Below, in pieces: positions 62,700 through 64,000 of a DNA stretch of 64,000 nucleotides. Position 1 is the stretch's first letter. Each line of letters starts with the position of its first letter. A program made the position numbers and the translations under genes. Source of the stretch: Pseudorhodoferax sp. Leaf274 (GTDB taxonomy: Bacteria > Pseudomonadota > Gammaproteobacteria > Burkholderiales > Burkholderiaceae_C). The notes under the pieces were generated by a model. The model saw only the letters and a list, made by a program, of their open reading frames with translations, searched no databases and had not been told where the DNA came from. The stretch is taken from assembly GCF_001422445.1 (NCBI RefSeq), contig NZ_LMNA01000027.1, positions 124,001 through 188,000 on the forward strand. The letters are read 5' to 3'.

Positions 62700-63686
62700 T
62701 CAGTCCAGCGTGATGTTCGCCTTGCGGATCACGTCGCCGAAGCGCTGGGTCTCCGCCTTGACGGTGGCCTGGAACTGCTCGGGCGTGGTCGGGAAGGACT
62801 CGTAGCCGAAGGTCTTGAAGCGCTCGACGAAGTCCTTGTCCTTGAGGATCTCGGCCAGATCCTTGCGCAGCTTCTCCGTGGTGGCTGCGGGCAGGCCCGG
62901 CGGCACGGCGATCACGTTCCAGCCGGTGACCTCGAAGTCCTTCGGGCCGCCCGATTCGGCCACCGTCGGGATGTCCGGGAAGTCGGCAGAGCGCTTGTTG
63001 GCGGCAAAGGCCAGCAGGCGCAGCTTGCCCGCGCGGTACAGCGGGCCGGCGGTGCCGGCGCTGCCGAGTGCGAAGTCGATGTCGCCCGTGGCCACCGAGG
63101 TGTAGAGCTGCGTGGTCTCCTTGAAGATCACGTGCTCCATCTGCGTGCCCGTCACGCTCTCGAACAGCTCGGAGCCCAGGTGCACCGGATTGCCCACCGA
63201 CCACGAGCCGTAGTTCAGCTTGCCCGGATGGGCCTTGGCGTCGGCAATGATGTCGCCCACGGTCTTGTACTTGCTGTTGGTCGGCACCGTGAAGAAGAAG
63301 TGCGTCTTGAACAGCGGCAGCGCGATCTCGAAGTCCTTCTGCGGGTCGTAGGGCAGCTTCTTGAACAGCGCGGGATAGGCCGCCAGATGCACGTTGTCCA
63401 GCACCAGCAGGTCGGTGCCGTCCTTGGCGCCGCGCTTCCAGGCATCGATGGCGATGAAGCCGTTGCCGCCAGGGCGGTTCTCCACCACCACGGGCTGGCC
63501 CCAGATGCGCGAGAGCTTGTCGGCTGCCAGGCGGGCCACGCCGTCCGGGCCGCCACCGACCGGGAACGGCGTGATGATGCGCACGGGCTTGGAGGGGAAC
63601 TGCTGGGCGGATGCGCCGAAGGCGGCTGCCAGTGCGCAGGCGGCGATGCCGGTGCGCAGCATGGCGCGGCGGATGGAATTCGTCAT
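62700..63686 (-). CDS. Bug-family (TctC-like) periplasmic binding protein, copy 1
   Basis: A 328-residue Bug protein with a Tat/Sec-like N-terminus (SIRRAMLRTGIAACALAAAFGASAQ) and the mature motif VRIITPFPVGGGPDGVAR. It shares with its neighbour the unusual YGSW(S)xGNPVHLG and KKLPYDPxKDF segments, so the two arose by duplication. The ATG at 63686 is chosen over one four codons upstream. It lies between ligK and the second copy. Confidence 0.88.
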   Translation of the reverse strand: MTNSIRRAMLRTGIAACALAAAFGASAQQFPSKPVRIITPFPVGGGPDGVARLAADKLSRIWGQPVVVENRPGGNGFIAIDAWKRGAKDGTDLLVLDNVHLAAYPALFKKLPYDPQKDFEIALPLFKTHFFFTVPTNSKYKTVGDIIADAKAHPGKLNYGSWSVGNPVHLGSELFESVTGTQMEHVIFKETTQLYTSVATGDIDFALGSAGTAGPLYRAGKLRLLAFAANKRSADFPDIPTVAESGGPKDFEVTGWNVIAVPPGLPAATTEKLRKDLAEILKDKDFVERFKTFGYESFPTTPEQFQATVKAETQRFGDVIRKANITLD

Positions 63687-63716
63687 GTCTTGTCTCACTC
63701 GGTCCAGTCGGTTGTC

Positions 63717-64000
63717 TCAGTCGATGTATTTCAGTCCGGCGGCCGCCAGCGGCTCGCGCATCTTGTACATGTCCAGCCCCAGCACGCCCGAAGCCAGCCT
63801 GTCGCGCTTCTCGCCCTCGAAGGATTCGCGCTTCTGCGCAGCCTCCAGCGTCTTGGCGGCAATGGCGCGCGGCACGCAGACCACGCCGTCGTCGTCGGCC
63901 ACGACCACGTCGCCGGGCGTCACCAGCATGCCGGCGCAGACCACGGGGATGTTGACCGAGCCGATGGTGGCCTTGATCGTGCCCTTGCTGCTGATCGCCT
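63717..64000 (-). CDS. ligK: 4-carboxy-4-hydroxy-2-oxoadipate aldolase / oxaloacetate decarboxylase, C-terminal part (LigK/PmdF)
   Basis: The C-terminal ~94 residues of a RraA/HMG-aldolase-family enzyme, cut by the right edge of the window (its start lies beyond 64000). The sequence [16 protein letters not shown] is the family signature containing the metal-site aspartate. LigK splits 4-carboxy-4-hydroxy-2-oxoadipate into pyruvate and oxaloacetate, the last step of the 4,5-cleavage pathway. Its place at the head of the visible lig genes supports this assignment over plain RraA. Confidence 0.88.
   Translation of the reverse strand, partial: AISSKGTIKATIGSVNIPVVCAGMLVTPGDVVVADDDGVVCVPRAIAAKTLEAAQKRESFEGEKRDRLASGVLGLDMYKMREPLAAAGLKYID

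Overview
This is a GC-rich (roughly 70%) chromosomal segment from a betaproteobacterium. Several things point to Burkholderiales, most likely Comamonadaceae (Comamonas, Acidovorax, Variovorax or Hydrogenophaga type): a protocatechuate 4,5-cleavage (pmd/lig) operon with Bug-type periplasmic binding proteins, a PHA phasin with TGCA-rich operators, CACAAT-type -10 elements, a lysine/alanine-rich N-terminus on RpoD, and many small stress genes (CsbD, DUF1328, DUF883-like, BON). The window is gene-dense and holds about 69 protein genes and one tRNA. I see no prophage, rRNA, CRISPR array or intact IS. The only transposase-related item is an orphan HTH-only IS630-type ORF.

Layout. 1-6706: tail of an amine oxidase, a DODA-type dioxygenase, a thioredoxin-like protein, an EamA exporter, a racemase-family/MFS pair with a duplicated TGAAA-N6-TTTCA operator, a GFA protein and an RpiR regulator. 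6771-7443: an MNT/HEPN toxin-antitoxin pair. 7409-13628 (minus): a sulfonate operon in the order ssuA-ssuA-ssuD-ssuC-ssuA-ssuB-ssuF with three different binding proteins, opposite a TauE/SafE exporter. 14742-21270: a catalase-like protein with an FdhF/YdeP-like molybdoenzyme, a small membrane protein, and a large KatE catalase. 21405-25566: a LysR regulator, tRNA-Lys(CTT), a PfkB kinase, GMP reductase with an unusual 5' hairpin leader, and a Nudix hydrolase. 25563-29648: cardiolipin synthase, then a DNA exonuclease/ATP-dependent ligase pair. 29658-32727: folE, a BLUF blue-light sensor, a receiver-only response regulator and a CHASE3-type histidine kinase. 32888-38083: small envelope/stress proteins, a zinc metallopeptidase-like protein, a cNMP-binding domain and a phosphoesterase. 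38275-45245: a LOG-family protein, then a minus-strand run pncB, Na+/H+ antiporter-like gene, 2-hydroxyacid dehydrogenase, rmuC, MFS. 45461-48669: stress proteins, a thioesterase, phasin and an iron-type binding protein. 48771-54032: an SDR dehydrogenase, dnaG, rpoD. 54087-56656: an envelope-stress-like two-component system with a CpxP/Spy-like lipoprotein. 57963-58409: the IS630-type HTH ORF. 58462-64000 (minus): ligK (partial), two Bug proteins, ligI, ligA, ligB, ligC.

How the parts work together. The ssu cluster releases sulfite from sulfonates, and the divergent TauE/SafE protein could export the excess. The lig operon imports and cleaves protocatechuate-type aromatics through 2-pyrone-4,6-dicarboxylate to pyruvate/oxaloacetate. 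The dispersed small stress genes share a TCCTAC-type element in their upstream regions, also found before katE and before the receiver gene next to the BLUF sensor; this suggests a common stress regulon, possibly light-linked, but that is inference. Several genes have a -10-like hexamer 6-8 nt before the start codon and no visible Shine-Dalgarno, suggesting leaderless mRNAs.
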